The position numbers were made by a program, and so were the translations under genes. Below the pieces are notes generated by a model that saw only the letters and a program-made list of their open reading frames with translations, was not told the origin of the DNA and searched no databases. From Osmia lignaria lignaria (lineage: Eukaryota > Arthropoda > Insecta > Hymenoptera > Megachilidae), in assembly GCF_051020975.1 (NCBI RefSeq), contig NW_027478162.1, positions 19,902,001-19,966,000 on the forward strand: 64,000 nucleotides of DNA. Direction: 5' to 3'. Shown in pieces: positions 34,930-48,204 of this stretch. How positions within the stretch are numbered: the stretch's first letter is position 1; each line of letters opens with the position of its first letter.

Positions 34930-37900
34930 GCTATGGCAAAATGTTAAGAGACCTTTTTTGTAGAGAATTAAGTTTCCTACTTTTTATGTTCTATGATATT
35001 TTTTGATCAGAAGCGTAGTTGTCGAGATATATCGAGATATTTAAAAGTTCCGAAGCCGCACCAACATAATAGAGATACAGAAACACGGTGGCCCCTTTCT
35101 TTGAGATAACTCTGCACTAGTGCGAGCCGCAAATGCCACTTCCAGCTTAGCTGTGCAGAAGAAGAACAACAAGAAGAAGAAATATCTCGAAATATGTCCG
35201 TCAGGCCCCTTCCCTTGAGATAAATATGCAAATATCTCGGAAACGAAGCGAGCTATGGCAAAATGTTAAGAGACCTTTTTTGTAGAGAATTAAGTTTCCT
35301 ACTTTTTACGTTCTATGACATTTTTTGATCAGATGCATAGTTCTCGAGATATATCAAGATATTTAAAAGTTCCGAAGCCGCACCAACATAATAGAGATAC
35401 AGAAACACCGTGGCCCCTTTCTTTAAGATAACTCTGCACTATTGCGAGCTGCAAATGCCACTTCCAGCTTAGCTGTGCAGAGGAAGAACAACAAGAAGAA
35501 GAAATATCTCGAAATATGTCCGTCAGGCCAGTTCCTTTGAGCTGAATCTGCAAATATCTCGGAAACGAAGCGAGCTATGGCAAAATATTAAGAGACCTTT
35601 TTTGTAGAGAATTAAGTTTCCTACTTTTTATGTTCGATGATATTTTTTGATCAGATGCGTAGTTCTCGAGATATATCAAGATATTTAAAAGTTCCGAAGC
35701 TGCACCAACATAATAGAGGTACAGAAACACCGTGGCCTCTTTCTTTGAGATAACTCTGCACTATTGCGAGCTGCAAATGCCACTTCGAGCTTAGCTGTGC
35801 AGAAGAAGAACAACAAGAAGAAGAAATATCTCGAATTATGTCCGTCAGGCCCCTTCCCTTGAGATAAATCTGCAAATATCTCGGAAACGAAGAGAGCTAT
35901 GGCAAAATGTTAAGAGACCTTTTTTGTAGAGAATTAAGTTTCCTACTTTTTATGTTCTATGATATTTTTTGATCAGATGCGTAGTTCTCGAGATATATCA
36001 AGATATTTAAAAGTTCCGAAGCCGCACCAACATAATAGAGATACAGAAACACCGTGGCCCCTTTCTTTGGGATAACTCTGCACTATTGCGAGCTGCAAAT
36101 GCCACTTCCAGCTTAGCTGTGCAGAAGAAGAACAACAAGAAGAAGAAATATCTCGAAATATGTCCGTCAGGCCACTTCCCTTGAGATGAATCTGCAAATA
36201 TCTCGGAAACGAAGCGAGCTATGGCAAAATGTTAAGAGACCTTTTTTGTAGAGAATAATGTTTCCTACAATTTACGCTCTATGATATTTTTTGATCAGAA
36301 GCGTAGTTTTCGAGATATATCGAGATATTTAAAAGTTCCGAAGCCGCACCAACATAATAGAGATACAGAAACACCGTGGCCCCTTTCTTTGACATAACTC
36401 TGCACTAGTGCGAGCCGCAAATGCCACTTCCAGCTTAGCTGTGCAGAGGAAGAACAACAAGAAGAAGAAATATCTCGAAATATGTCCGTCAGGCCAGTTC
36501 CTTTGAGCTGAATCTGCAAATATCTCGGAAACGAAGCGAGCTATGGCAAAATGTTAAGAGACGTTTTTTGTAGAGAATTATGTTTCCTACAATTTATGGT
36601 CTATGATATTTTTTGATCAGAAGCGTAGTTTTCGAGATATATCGAGATACTTAAAAGTTCCGAAGCCGCACCAACATATTAGAGATACAGAAACACCGTG
36701 GCCCCTTTCTTTGAGATAACTCTGCACTATTGCGAGCTGTAAATGCCACTTCCAGCTTAGCTGTGCAGAAGAAGAACAACAAGAAGAAGAAATATCTCGA
36801 AATATGTCCGTCAGGCCCCTGCCCTTGAGATATATCTGCAAATATCTCGGAAACCAAGCGAGCTATGGCAAAATGTTAAGAGACCTTTTTTGTAGAGAAT
36901 TATGTTTCCTACAATTTATGTTCTATGATATTTTTTGATCAGAAGCGTAGTTTTCGAGATATATCAAGATATTTAAAAGTTCCGAAGCCGCACCAACATA
37001 ATAGAGATACAGAAACACCGTGGCCCCTTTCTTTGAGATAACTCTGCACTATTGCGAGCTGCAAATGCCACTTCCAGCTTAGCTGTGCAGAGGAAGAACA
37101 ACAAGAAGAAGAAATATCTCGAAATATGTCCGTCAGGCCAGTTCCTTTGAGCTGAATCTGCAAATATCTCGGAAACGAAGCGAGCTATGGCAAAATGTTA
37201 AGAGACGTTTTTTGTAGAGAATTATGTTTCCTACAATTTATGTTCTATGATATTTTTTGATCAGAAGCGTAGTTTTCGAGATATATCGAGATACTTAAAA
37301 GTTCCGAAGCCGCACCAACATATTAGAGATACAGAAACACCGTGGCCCCTTTCTTTGAGATAACTGTGCACTAGTGCGAGCCGCAAATGCCACTTCCAGC
37401 TTAGCTGTGCAGAAGAAGAACAACAAGAAGAAGAAATATCTCGAAATATGTCCGTCAGGCCCCTTCCCTTGAGATAAATCTGCAAATATCTCGGAACCGA
37501 AGCGAGCTATGGCAAAATGTTAAGAGGCCTTTTTTGTAGAGAATTATGTTTCCTACTTTTTATGTTCTATGATATTTTTTGATCAGACGCGTAGTTCTCG
37601 AGATATATCAAGATATTTAAAAGTTCCGAAGCCGCACCAACATAATACAGATACAGAAACACCGTGGCCCCTTTCTTTGAGATAACTCTGCACTAGTGCG
37701 AGCCGCAAATGCCACTTCCAGCTTAGCTGTGCAGAAGAAGAACAACAAGAAGAAGAAATATCTCGAAATATGTCCGTCAGGCCCCTTCCCTTGAGATAAA
37801 TCTGCAAATATCTCGGAAACGAAGCGAGCTATGGCAAAATGTTAAGAGACCTTTTTTGTAGAGAATTAAGTTTCCTACTTTTTATGTTCTATGATATTTT

Positions 37901-38186
37901 TTGATCAGATGCGTAGTTCTCGAGATATATCAAGATATTTAAAAGTTCCGAAGCCGCACCAACATAATACAGATACAGAAACACCGTGGCCCCTTTCTTT
38001 GAGATAACTCTGCACTAGTGCGAGCCGCAAATGCCACTTCCAGCTTAGCTGTGCAGAAGAAGAACAACAAGAAGAAGAAATATCTCGAAATATGTCCGTC
38101 AGGCCCATTCCCTTGAGATAAATCTGCAAATATCTCGGAAACGACGCGAGCTATGGCAAAATGTTAAGAGACCTTTTTTGTAGAGA
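34930..38186 (+). repeat. 10-mer higher-order repeat, unit 2
   Basis: This unit is a near-perfect copy of unit 1. The only internal difference I noticed is T at 32,089 against C at 35,309. The match stops at about 38,187, where ATTATG replaces ATTAAG. Such likeness between tandem 3.2-kb units points to a very recent duplication or to an assembly effect. Confidence 0.92.
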
Positions 38187-38224
38187 ATTATGTTTCCTAC
38201 TTTTTATGTTCTATGATATTTTTT

Positions 38225-40478
38225 GATCAGATGCGTAGTCCTCGAGATATATCAAGATATTTAAAAGTTCCGAAGCCGCACCAACATAATAGAGATACAG
38301 AAACACCGTGGCTCCTTTCTTTGAGATAACTCTGCACTATTGCGAGCTGTAAATGCCACTTCCAGCTTAGCTGTGCAGAAGAAGAACAACAAGAAGAAGA
38401 AATATCTCGAAATATGTCCGTCAGGCCCCTGCCCTTGAGATATATCTGCAAATATCCCGGAAACCAAGCGAGCTATGGCAAAATGTTAAGAGACCTTTTT
38501 TGTAGAGAATTATGTTTCCTACAATTTATGTTCTATGATATTTTTTGATCAGAAGCGTAGTTTTCGAGATATATCTAGATATTTAAAAGTTACGAAGCCG
38601 CACCAACATAATAGAGATACAGAAACACCGTGGCCCCTTTCTTTGAGATAACTCTGCAATAGTGCGAGCCGCAAATGCCACTTCCAGCTTAGCTGTGCAG
38701 AAGAAGAACAACAAGAAGAAGAAATATCTCGAAATATGTCCGTCAGGCCCCTTCCCTTGAGATAAATCTGCAAATACCTCGGAAACGAAGCGAGCTATGG
38801 CAAAATGTTAAGAGACGTTTTTTGTAGAGAATTATGTTTCGTACAATTTATGGTCTATGATATTTTTTGATCAGAAGCGTAGTTTTCGAGATATATCGAG
38901 ATACTTAAAAGTTCCGAAGCCGCACCAACATATTAGAGATACAGAAACACCGTGGCCCCTTTCTTTGAGATAACTCTGCACTATTGCGAGCTGTAAATGC
39001 CACTTCCAGCTTAGCTGTGCAGAAGAAGAACAACAAGAAGAAGAAATATCTCGAAATATGTCCGTCAGGCCCCTGCCCTTGAGATATATCTGCAAATATC
39101 TCGGAAACCAAGCGAGCTATGGCAAAATGTTAAGAGACCTTTTTTGTAGAGAATTATGTTTCCTACAATTTATGTTCTATGATATTTTTTGATCAGAAGC
39201 GTAGTTTTCGAGATATATCAAGATATTTAAAAGTTCCGAAGCCGCACCAACATAATAGAGATACAGAAACACCGTGGCCCCTTTCTTTGAGATAACTCTG
39301 CACTATTGCGAGCTGCAAATGCCACTTCCAGCTTAGCTGTGCAGAGGAAGAACAACAAGAAGAAGAAATATCTCGAAATATGTCCGTCAGGCCAGTTCCT
39401 TTGAGCTGAATCTGCAAATATCTCGGAAACGAAGCGAGCTATGGCAAAATGTTAAGAGACGTTTTTTGTAGAGAATTATGTTTCCTACAATTTACGTTCT
39501 ATGATATTTTTTGATCAGAAGCGTAGTTTTCGAGATATATCGAGATACTTAAAAGTTCCGAAGCCGCACCAACATATTAGAGATACAGAAACACCGTGGC
39601 CCCTTTCTTTGAGATAACTGTGCACTAGTGCGAGCCGCAAATGCCACTTCCAGCTTAGCTGTGCAGAAGAAGAACAACAAGAAGAAGAAATATCTCGAAA
39701 TATGTCCGTGAGGCCCCTTCCCTTGAGATAAATCTGCAAATATCTCGGAAACGAAGCGAGCTATGGCAAAATGTTAAGAGACCTTATTTGTAGAGAATTA
39801 AGTTTCCTACTTTTTATGTTCTACGATATTTTTTGATCAGATGCGTAGTCCTCGAGATATATCAAGATATTTAAAAGTTCCGAAGCCGCACCAACATAAT
39901 AGAGATACAGACACACCGTGGCTCCTTTCTTTGAGATAACTCTGCACTATTGCGAGCTGTAAATGCCACTTCCAGCTTAGCTGTGCAGAAGAAGAACAAC
40001 AAGAAGAAGAAATATCTCGAAATATGTCCGTCAGGCCCCTGCCCTTGAGATGTATCTGCAAATATCTCGGAAACCAAGCGAGCTATGGCAAAATGTTAAG
40101 AGACCTTTTTTGTAGAGAATTATGTTTCCTACAATTTATGTTCTATGATATTTTTTGATCAGAAGCGTAGTTTTCGAGATATATCTAGATATTTAAAAGT
40201 TACGAAGCCGCACCAACATAATAGAGATAAAGAAACACCGTGGCCCCTTTCTTTGAGATAACTCTGCAATAGTGCGAGCCGCAAATGCCACTTCCAGCTT
40301 AGCTGTGCAGAAGAAGAACAACAAGAAGAAGAAATATCTCGAAATATGTCCGTCAGGCCCCTTCCCTTGAGATAAATCTGCAAATATCTCGGAAACGAAG
40401 CGAGCTATGGCAAAATGTTAAGAGACCTTTTTTGTAGAGAATTAAGTTTCCTACTTTTTATGTTCTATGATATTTTTT
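38225..40478 (+). repeat. Pair of monomers repeated at 5 monomers (1,610 bp)
   Basis: 38,225-38,868 and 39,835-40,478 share GTAGTCCTCGAG, GTGGCTCCTTTC, ATATCTAGATATTT, GTTACGAAGCC and CTGCAATAGTG. Small differences are AGGGATAC-type changes, CAGACACACC (39,909) and GATAAAGAAAC (40,227). The repeat flanks the 10-mer fragment. Confidence 0.8.
38830..39660 (+). repeat. Fragment of the 10-mer, third occurrence
   Basis: TTTATGGTCTATG (38,848), then the AGCTGTAAATG monomer with GGAAACCAAGCG, then the GAGGAAG/CCAGTTCC monomer, follow the same order as 33,395-34,360 and 36,615-37,580. The next monomer departs (CCGTGAGG, CCTTATTTG) toward the 24,701/28,243 lineage, so the fragment ends within it. Confidence 0.78.
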
Positions 40479-41122
40479 GATCAGATGCGTAGTTCTCGAG
40501 ATATATCAAGATATTTAAAAGTTCCGAAGCCGCACCAACATAATACAGATACAGAAACACCGTGGCCCCTTTCTTTGAGATAACTCTGCACTAGTGCGAG
40601 CCGCAAATGCCATTTCCAGCTTAGCTGTGCAGAAGAAGAACAACAAGAAGAAGAAATATCTCGAAATATGTCCGTCAGGCCCCTTCCCTTGAGATAAATC
40701 TGCAAATATCTCGGAAACGAAGCGAGCTATGGCAAAATGTTAAGAGAGCTTTTTTGTAGAGAATTATGTTTCCTACTTTTTATGTTCTATGATATTTTTT
40801 GATCAGACGCGTAGTTCTCGAGATATATCAAGATATTTAAAAGTTCCGAAGCCGCACCAACATAATAGAGATACAGAAACACCGTGGCCCCTTTCTTTGA
40901 GATAACTCTGCACTAGTGCGAGCCGCAAATGCCACTTCCAGCTTAGCTGTGCAGAAGAAGAACAACAAGAAGAAGAAATATCTCGAAATATGTCCGTCAG
41001 GCCCCTTCCCTTGAGATAAATATGCAAATATCTCGGAAACGAAGCGAGCTATGGCAAAATGTTAAGAGACCTTTTTTGTAGAGAATTAAGTTTCCTACTT
41101 TTTATGTTCTATGATATTTTTT

Positions 41123-41442
41123 GATCAGATGCGTAGTTCTCGAGATATATCAAGATATTTAAAAGTTCCGAAGCCGCACCAACATAATAGATACAGAAAC
41201 ACCGTGGCCCCTCTCTTTGAGATAACTCTGCACTATTGCGAGCTGCAAATGCCACTTCCAGCTTAGCTGTGCAGAGGAAGAACAACAAGAAGAAGAAATA
41301 TCTCGAAATATGTCCGTCAGGCCAGTTCCTTTGAGCTGAATCTGCAAATATCTCGGAAACGAAGCGAGCTATGGCAAAATGTTAAGAGACGTTTTTTGTA
41401 GAGAATTATGTTTCCTACAATTTATGTTCTATGATATTTTTT
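41123..41442 (+). repeat. 320-bp monomer (2-bp deletion near 41,190)
   Basis: AATAGATACAG at 41,186 replaces the usual AATAGAGATACAG, a loss of one GA from GAGA at monomer positions about 69-72. This resets the phase for the rest of the window and frameshifts the minus-strand frame. No other monomer carries it, so the event is recent or has not spread. Confidence 0.93.
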
Positions 41443-43052
41443 GATCAGAAGCGTAGTTTTCGAGATATATCGAGATACTTAAAAGTTCCGAAGCCGCACC
41501 AACATATTAGACATACAGAAACACCGTGGCCCCTTTCTTTGAGATAACTGTGCACTAGTGCGAGCCGCAAATGCCACTTCCAGCTTAGCTGTGCAGAAGA
41601 AGAACAACAAGAAGAAGAAACTTCTCGAAATATGTCCGTCAGGCCCCTTCCCTTGAGATAAATCTGTAAGTATCTCGGAAACGAAGCGAGCTATGGCAAA
41701 ATGTTAAGAGACCTTTTTTGTAGAGAATTATGTTTCCTACTTTTTATGTTCTATGATATTTTTTGAACAGACGCGTAGTTCTCGAGATATATCAAGATAT
41801 TTAAAAGTTCCGAAGCCGCACCAACATAATAGAGATACAGAAACACCGTGGCCCCTTTCTTTGAGATATTTCTGCACTATTGCGAGCTGCAAATGCCACT
41901 TCCAGCTTAGCTGTGCAGAAGAAGAACAACAAGAAGAAGAAATATCTCGAAATATGTCCGTGAGGTCCCTTCCCTTGAGATAAATCTGCAAATATCTCGG
42001 AAACGAAGCGAGCTATGGCAAAATGTTAAGAGACCTTATTTGTAGAGAATTAAGTTTCCTACTTTTTATGTTCTATGATATTTTTTGATCAGATGCGTAG
42101 TTCTCGAGATATATCAAGATATTTAAAAGTTCCGAAACCGCACCAACATAATAGAGATACAGAAACACCGTGGCCCCTTTCTTTGAGATAACTCTGCACT
42201 ATTGCGAGCTGCAAATGCCACTTCCAGCTTAGCTGTGCAGAGGAAGAACAACAAGAAGAAGAAATATCTCGAAATATGTCCGTCAGGCCAGTTCCTTTGA
42301 GCTGAATCTGCAAATATCTCGGAAACGAAGCGAGCTATGGCAAAATGTTAAGAGACCTTTTTTGTAGAGAATTAAGTTTCCTACTTTTTATGTTCTATGA
42401 TATTTTTTGATCAGATGCGTAGTTCTCGAGATATATCAAGATATTTAAAAGTTCCGAAGCCGCACCAACATAATAGAGATACAGAAACACCGTGGCCCCT
42501 TTCTTTGAAATAACTCTGCACTATTGCGAGCTGTAAATGCCACTTCCAGCTTAGCTGTGCAGAAGAAGAACAACAAGAAGAAGAAATATCTCGAAATATG
42601 TCCGTTAGGCCCCTTCCCTTGGGATAAATCTGCAAATATCTCGGAAACGAAGCGAGCTATGGCAAAATGTTAAGAGACGTTTTTTGTAGAGAATTGTGTT
42701 TCCTACTTTTTATGTTCTATGATATTTTTTGATCAGATGCGTAGTTCTCGAGATATATCAAGATATTTAAAAGTTCCGAAGCCGCACCAACATAATAGAG
42801 ATACAGAAACACCGTGGCCCCTTTCTTTGAGATAACTCTGCTCTAGTGCGAGCCGCAAATGCCACTTCCAGCTTAGCTGTGCAGAAGAAGAACAACAAGA
42901 AGAAGAAATATCTCGAAATATGTCCGTCAGGCCCCTTCCCTTGAGATAAATCTGCAAATATCTCGGAAACGAAGCGAGCTATGGCAAAATGTTAAGAGAC
43001 CTTTTTTGTAGAGAATTAAGTTTCCTACTTTTTATGTTCTATGATATTTTTT

Positions 43053-43696
43053 GATCAGATGCGTAGTTCTCGAGATATATCAAGATATTTAAAAGTTCCG
43101 AAGCCGCACCAACATAATAGAGATACAGAAAAACCGTGGCCCCTCTCTTTGAGATAACTCTGCACTATTGCGAGCTGCAAATGCCACTTCCAGCTTAGCT
43201 GTGCAGAGGAAGAACAACAAAAAGAAGAAATAACTCGAAATATGTCCGTTAGGCCCCTTCCCTTGAGATAAATCTGCAAATATCTCGGAAACGAAGCGAG
43301 GTATGGCAAAATGTTAAGAGACCTTTTTTGTAGAGAATTAAGTTTCCTACTTTTTATGTTCTATGATATTTTTTGATCAGATGCGTAGTTCTCGAGATAT
43401 ATCAAGATATTTAAAAGTTCCGAAGCCGCACCAACATAATAGAGATACAGAAAAACCGTGGCCCCTCTCTTTGAGATAACTCTGCACTATTGCGAGCTGC
43501 AAATGCCACTTCCAGCTTAGCTGTGCAGAGGAAGAACAACAAAAAGAAGAAATAACTCGAAATATGTCCGTTAGGCCCCTTCCCTTGAGATAAATCTGCA
43601 AATATCTCGGAAACGAAGCGAGCTATGGCAAAATGTTAAGAGACCTTTTTTGTAGAGAATTAAGTTTCCTACTTTTTATGTTCTATGATATTTTTT
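43053..43696 (+). repeat. Tandem twin monomers with AAAAACCGTGG and AATAACTCG
   Basis: The two neighbours share AAAAACCGTGG, CAACAAAAAGAAG and AATAACTCGAAATATG. The main difference seen is GAGGTATGG against GAGCTATGG. The same variant returns at 48,205, 51,747, 52,391 and 54,967, in each case after a GTTTCGAAGCC monomer, so those two travel as a pair. Confidence 0.85.
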
Positions 43697-44984
43697 GATC
43701 AGATGCGTAGTTCTCGAGATATATCAAGATATTTAAAAGTTCCGAAGCCGCACCAACATAATAGAGATCCAGAAACACCGTGGCCCCTTTCTTTGAGATA
43801 ACTCTGCAATAGTGCGAGCCGCAAATGCCACTTCCAGCTTAGCTGTGCAGAAGAAGAACAACAAGAAGAAGAAATATCTCGATTAATGTCCGTCAGGCCC
43901 CTTCCCTTGAGATATATCTGCAAATATCTCGGAAACGAAGCGAGCTATGGCAAAATGTTAAGAGACCTTTTTTGTAGAGAATTATGTTTCCTACAATTTA
44001 TGTTCTATGATATTTTTTGATCAGAAGCGTAGTTTTCGAGATATATCGAGATATTTAAAAGTTCCGAAGCCGCACCAACATAATAGAGATACAGAAACAC
44101 CGTGGCCCCTTTCTTTGAGATAACTCTGCACTAGTGCGAGCCGCAAATGCCACTTCCAGCTTAGCTGTGCAGAAGAAGAACAACAAGAAGAAGAAATATC
44201 TCGAAATATGTCCGTTAGGCCCCTTCCCTTGAGATAAATCTGCAAATATCTCGGAAACTAAGGGAGCTATGGCAAAATGTTAAGAGACCTCTTTTGTAGA
44301 GAATTAAGTTTCCTACTTTTTATGTTCTATGATATTTTTCGATCAGATGCGTAGTTCTCGAGATATATCAAGATATTTAAAAGTTCCGAAGCCGCACCAA
44401 CATAATAGAGATCCAGAAACACCGTGGCCCCTTTCTTTGAGATAACTCTGCAATAGTGCGAGCCGCAAATGCCACTTCCAGCTTAGCTGTGCAGAAGAAG
44501 AACAACAAGAAGAAGAAATATCTCGATTAATGTCCGTCAGGCCCCTTCCCTTGAGATATATCTGCAAATATCTCGGAAACGAAGCGAGCTATGGCAAAAT
44601 GTTAAGAGACCTTTTTTGTAGAGAATTATGTTTCCTACAATTTATGTTCTATGATATTTTTTGATCAGAAGCGTAGTTTTCGAGATATATCGAGATATTT
44701 AAAAGTTCCGAAGCCGCACCAACATAATAGAGATACAGAAACACCGTGGCCCCTTTCTTTGAGATAACTCTGCACTAGTGCGAGCCGCAAATGCCACTTC
44801 CAGCTTAGCTGTGCAGAAGAAGAACAACAAGAAGAAGAAATATCTCGAAATATGTCCGTTAGGCCCCTTCCCTTGAGATAAATCTGCAAATATCTCGGAA
44901 ACTAAGCGAGCTATGGCAAAATGTTAAGAGACCTCTTTTGTAGAGAATTAAGTTTCCTACTTTTTATGTTCTATGATATTTTTT
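43697..44984 (+). repeat. Tandem 2-mer higher-order repeat (644 bp, two units)
   Basis: 43,697-44,340 and 44,341-44,984 share GAGATCCAGAAAC, CTGCAATAGTG, TCTCGATTAATGTCC, then a B-type monomer with CCGTTAGG, GGAAACTAAG and CCTCTTTTG. A third related pair lies at 46,595-47,238. Differences include AAGGGAGC (44,263) and TTTTTCGATCAG (44,336). Confidence 0.85.
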
Positions 44985-45628
44985 GATCAGATGCGTAGTT
45001 CTCGAGATATATCAAGATATTTAAAAGTTCCGAAGCCGCACCAACATAATAGAGATACAGAAACACCGTGGCCCCTCTCTTTGAGGTAACTCTGCACTAT
45101 TGCGAGCTGGAAATGCCACTTCCAGTTTAGCTGTGCAGAAGAAGAACAACAAGAAGAAGAAATATCTCGAAATATGTCCGTCAGGCCAGTTCCTTTGAGC
45201 TGAATCTGCAAATATCTCGGAAACGAAGCGAGCTATGGCAAAATGTTAAGAGACGTTTTTTGTAGAGAATTGTGTTTGCTACAATTTATGTTCTATGATA
45301 TTTTTTGATCAGAAGCGTAGTTTTCGAGATATATCGAGATATTTAAAAGTTCCGAAGCCGCACCAACATAATAGGGATACAGAAACACCGTGGCCCCTTT
45401 CTTTGAGATAACTCTGCTCTAGTGCGAGCCGCAAATGCCACTTCCAGCTTAGCTGTGCAGAAGAAGAACAACAAGAAGAAGAAATATCTCGAAATATGTC
45501 CGTCAGGCCCCTTCCCTTGAGATAAATCTGCAAATATCTCGGAAACGAAGCGAGCTATGGCAAAATGTTAAGAGACCTTTTTTGTAGAGAATTAAGTTTC
45601 CTACTTTTTATGTTCTATGATATTTTTT
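44985..45628 (+). repeat. Two-monomer unit duplicated 15 monomers away (copy at 49,815-50,458)
   Basis: Both copies have TTTGAGGTAAC with the CTGGAAATGCC variant, the CCAGTTCC rear, GAATTGTGTTTGCTAC, AATAGGGATAC and CTGCTCTAGTG. The offset is 4,830 bp, and the same offset also relates 48,527-49,170 to 53,357-54,000. This suggests an old 15-monomer repeat that has been partly overwritten. Confidence 0.78.
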
Positions 45629-48204
45629 GATCAGATGCGTAGTTCTCGAGATATATCAAGATATTTAAAAGTTCCGAAGCCGCACAAACATAATAGAGAT
45701 ACAGAAACACCGTGGCCCCTTTCTTTGAGATAACTCTGCACTAGTGCGAGCCGCAAATGCCATTTCCAGCTTAGCTGTGCAGAAGAAGAACAACAAGAAG
45801 AAGAAATATCTCGAAATATGTCCGTCAGGCCCCTTCCCTTGAGATAAATCTGCAAATATCTCGGAAACGAAGCGAGGTATGGCAAAATGTTAAGAGACCT
45901 TTTTTGTAGAGAATTAAGTTTCCTCCTTTTTATGTTCTATGATATTTTTTGATCAGATGCGTAGTTCTCGAGATATATCAAGATATTTAAAAGTTCCGAA
46001 GCCGCACCAACATAATAGAGATACAGAAACACCGTGGCTCCTTTCTTTGAGATAACTCTGCACTATTGCGAGCTGGAAATGCCACTTCCAGTTTAGCTGT
46101 GCAGAAGAAGAACAACAAGAAGAAGAAATATCTCGAAATATGTCCGTTAGGCCCCTTCCCTTGAGATAAATCTGCAAATATCTCGGAAACGACGCGAGCT
46201 ATGGCAAAATGTTAAGAGACCTTTTTTGTAGAGAATTAAGTTTCCTACTTTTTATGTTCTATGATATTTTTTGATCAGATGCGTAGTTCTCGAGATATAT
46301 CAAGATATTTAAAAGTTTCGAAGCCGCAACAACATAATAGAGATACAGAAACACCGTGGCCCCTTTCTTTGAGATAACTCTGCACTATTGCGAGCTGGAA
46401 ATGCCACTTCCAGTTTAGCTGTGCAGAAGAAGAACAACAAGAAGAAGAAATATCTCGAAATATGTCCGTTAGGCCCCTTCCCTTGAGATAAATCTGCAAA
46501 TATCTCGGAAACGAAGCGAGCTATGGCAAAATGTTAAGAGACCTTTTTTGTAGAGAATTAAGTTTCCTACTTTTTATGTTCTATGATATTTTTTGATCAG
46601 ATGCGTAGTTCTCGAGATATATCAAGATATTTAAAAGTTCCGAAGCCGCACCAACATAATAGAGATCCAGAAACACCGTGGCCCCTTTCTTTGAGATAAC
46701 TCTGCAATAGTGCGAGCCGCAAATGCCACTTCCAGCTTAGCTGTGCAGAAGAAGAACAACAAGAAGAAGAAATATCTCGATTAATGTCCGTCAGGCCCCT
46801 TCCCTTGAGATATATCTGCAAATATCTCGGAAACGAAGCGAGCTATGGCAAAATGTTAAGAGACCTTTTTTGTAGAGAATTATGTTTCCTACAATTTATG
46901 TTCTATGATATTTTTTGATCAGAAGCGTAGTTTTCGAGATATATCGAGATATTTAAAAGTTCCGAAGCCGCACCAACATAATAGAGATACAGAAACACCG
47001 TGGCCCCTTTCTTTGAGATAACTCTGCACTAGTGCGAGCCGCAAATGCCACTTCCAGCTTAGCTGTGCAGAAGAAGAACAACAAGAAGAAGAAATATCTC
47101 GAAATATGTCCGTCAGGCCCCTTCCCTTGAGATAAATCTGCAAATATCTCGGAAACGAAGCGAGCTATGGCAAAATGTTAAGAGACCTTTTTTGTAGAGA
47201 ATTAAGTTTCCTACTTTTTATGTTCTATGATATTTTTTGATCAGATGCGTAGTTCTCGAGATATATCAAGATATTTAAAAGTTCCGAAGCCGCACAAACA
47301 TAATAGAGATACAGAAACACCGTGGCCCCTTTCTTTGAGATAACTCTGCACTAGTGCGAGCCGCAAATGCCACTTCCAGCTTAGCTGTGCAGAAGAAGAA
47401 CAACAAGAAGAAGAAATATCTCGAAATATGTCCGTCAGGCCCCTTCCCTTGAGATAAATCTGCAAATATCTCGGAAACGAAGCGAGGTATGGCAAAATGT
47501 TAAGAGACCTTTTTTGTAGAGAATTAAGTTTCCTCCTTTTTATGTTCTATGATATTTTTTGATCAGATGCGTAGTTCTCGAGATATATCAAGATATTTAA
47601 AAGTTCCGAAGCCGCACCAACATAATAGAGATACAGAAACACCGTGGCTCCTTTCTTTGAGATAACTCTGCACTATTGCGAGCTGGAAATGCCACTTCCA
47701 GTTTAGCTGTGCAGAAGAAGAACAACAAGAAGAAGAAATATCTCGAAATATGTCCGTTAGGCCCCTTCCCTTGAGATAAATCTGCAAATATCTCGGAAAC
47801 GACGCGAGCTATGGCAAAATGTTAAGAGACCTTTTTTGTAGAGAATTAAGTTTCCTACTTTTTATGTTCTATGATATTTTTTGATCAGATGCGTAGTTCT
47901 CGAGATATATCAAGATATTTAAAAGTTTCGAAGCCGCACCAACATAATAGAGATACAGAAACACCGTGGCCCCTTTCTTTGAGATAACTCTGCACTATTG
48001 CGAGCTGGAAATGCCACTTCCAGTTTAGCTGTGCAGAAGAAGAACAACAAGAAGAAGAAATATCTCGAAATATGTCCGTTAGGCCCCTTCCCTTGAGATA
48101 AATCTGCAAATATCTCGGAAACGAAGCGAGCTATGGCAAAATGTTGAGAGACCTTTTTTGTAGAGAATTAAGTTTCCTACTTTTTATGTTCTATGATATT
48201 TTTT
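45629..48204 (+). repeat. Block repeated at 5 monomers (1,610 bp)
   Basis: 45,629-46,594 matches 47,239-48,204. Shared marks are GCCGCACAAACATAAT, GAGGTATGG, TTTCCTCCTTTTT, GTGGCTCCTTTC with CTGGAAATGCC, ACGACGCG and GTTTCGAAGCC. Differences include CATTTCCAGC (45,764) in copy 1 only and GCAACAACATA (46,325) in copy 1 only. A related run returns at 50,781-51,746. Confidence 0.83.

Noticed and set aside
34930..38186. The second 10-mer unit as purely an assembly duplication
   Set aside because: It cannot be excluded, but a private difference (32,089/35,309), different flanks on each side and similar but more diverged repeats elsewhere favour a real duplication.
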